5,928 bases of DNA from Bacteroidales bacterium (lineage in GTDB: Bacteria; Bacteroidota; Bacteroidia; Bacteroidales; ML635J-15). Positions 5,355-5,928 of this stretch are shown in pieces. Under the pieces are notes generated by a model. It was given only the letters and a program-made list of their open reading frames with translations. It ran no database searches and had not been told where the DNA came from. Numbering within the stretch: the stretch's first letter is position 1; each line of letters starts with the position of its first letter. Position numbers and translations under genes: made by a program. The stretch covers positions 1 to 5,928 of the forward strand of contig JAQVPT010000231.1 of assembly GCA_028701945.1 (NCBI GenBank), read 5' to 3'.

Positions 5355-5928
5355 ATGATAAAAACAAAAAAGATTCTGCATCACGAAGAAGATCGACTAT
5401 TTATTATATTTCCATACAACAAGGAGACAATAACAAAAGTAAGAACACTTAACGACGCAAGATGGAGTGCCACACATAGTGCTTGGCACTTACCCTATAC
5501 GCCCAATGATTTAAAAGAGTTTGCAAAAATTTTCCCTCAAGTAATGATAGATGGAGAACAAAATAATGAAAAGTCTATTACTGAGATTGAGGAAAAAGAC
5601 TCAGAAAGCAATCGACTTGTTATCAGTGATAAAAAGATTTACATTTATGCTGAGTTGTGCAATAAAGACATTGGTTTTTTAAATAAATTCAAATATTACA
5701 GATGGTCTCACATCAGAAAATGTTTTGAGTTACCGAATTTCGGCAACAATTTGGATAAGATTAGGCAATATTTTGGAGGAAGATTAGAAGAACTAACTCA
5801 GCAAACGATACTCACATCTTCTATACGTGAAAATACTGCTAATACATCTTTAGTAATTAGCACCCCTGACTATGTTCATCCCTACATTAGCAAGTTCAGA
5901 AAATGGTTAGAGCACAAGCGATATAGTG
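5355..5928 (+). CDS. Tyrosine recombinase/integrase, N-terminal part (runs off edge)
   Basis: This frame is open for 191 codons to the window edge, so the gene is cut by the window and not necessarily broken. The ATG is the earliest, since an in-frame TAA lies at 5346-5348. Residues 170-191 (TPDYVHPYISKFRKWLEHKR and on) look like the start of the SAM-like core-binding domain of XerC/D-type integrases; the catalytic R-H-R-Y domain would lie beyond the edge. Ahead of it are two related modules: residues 14-60 with ARWSATHSAWHLP (35-47), and 94-140 with YRWSHIRKCFELP (115-127). They align at an offset of 80 residues, sharing RWS, an aromatic at 44/124, LP, N, L and F, with a charged linker between. 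Family members cut and rejoin DNA at specific sites. Identity as a recombinase is inferred from the N-terminal region only. Confidence 0.8.
   Translation, partial: MIKTKKILHHEEDRLFIIFPYNKETITKVRTLNDARWSATHSAWHLPYTPNDLKEFAKIFPQVMIDGEQNNEKSITEIEEKDSESNRLVISDKKIYIYAELCNKDIGFLNKFKYYRWSHIRKCFELPNFGNNLDKIRQYFGGRLEELTQQTILTSSIRENTANTSLVISTPDYVHPYISKFRKWLEHKRYS

Overview
The window looks like an AT-rich chromosomal segment from a Bacteroidota (Bacteroidetes) bacterium. The grounds are a UpxY-like NusG paralogue, a Bacteroidetes-style LTA-synthase-like sulfatase, the absence of clear Shine-Dalgarno sequences, and promoter elements fitting the phylum's -7 consensus TAnnTTTG. The species cannot be named from the sequence alone.

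Layout from left to right. Positions 1-204 hold no certain gene. A strong intrinsic terminator (205-233) ends pckA, which lies on the minus strand (262-1923) and encodes ATP-dependent phosphoenolpyruvate carboxykinase. A 465-base AT-rich gap (1924-2388) follows, holding the likely pckA promoter and a perfect 12-bp tandem repeat. Next, also on the minus strand, is a 610-residue five-helix membrane protein with a periplasmic LTA-synthase/sulfatase-type catalytic domain (2389-4221), with its own likely promoter just upstream. A 273-base intergenic region separates this leftward block from two rightward genes. These are a NusG-like antiterminator of the UpxY type (4495-4995), which must begin at a TTG codon, and the N-terminal 191 codons of a tyrosine recombinase (5355 to the right edge). 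The recombinase runs off the window.

The two minus-strand genes seem to be independent housekeeping or envelope units, each with its own promoter. The right-hand third has accessory character: a specialised elongation factor, a site-specific recombinase with a duplicated N-terminal module, a 359-base non-coding gap with a local GC-rich island and hairpin, a 15-bp inverted repeat enclosing the likely recombinase promoter, and a 13-mer shared by the regions upstream of both genes. In Bacteroides, recombinase and UpxY genes commonly sit at the head of capsular polysaccharide loci, so such a locus beyond the right edge is a reasonable inference. No polysaccharide gene is visible here. I found no tRNA, rRNA, CRISPR array or insertion sequence.
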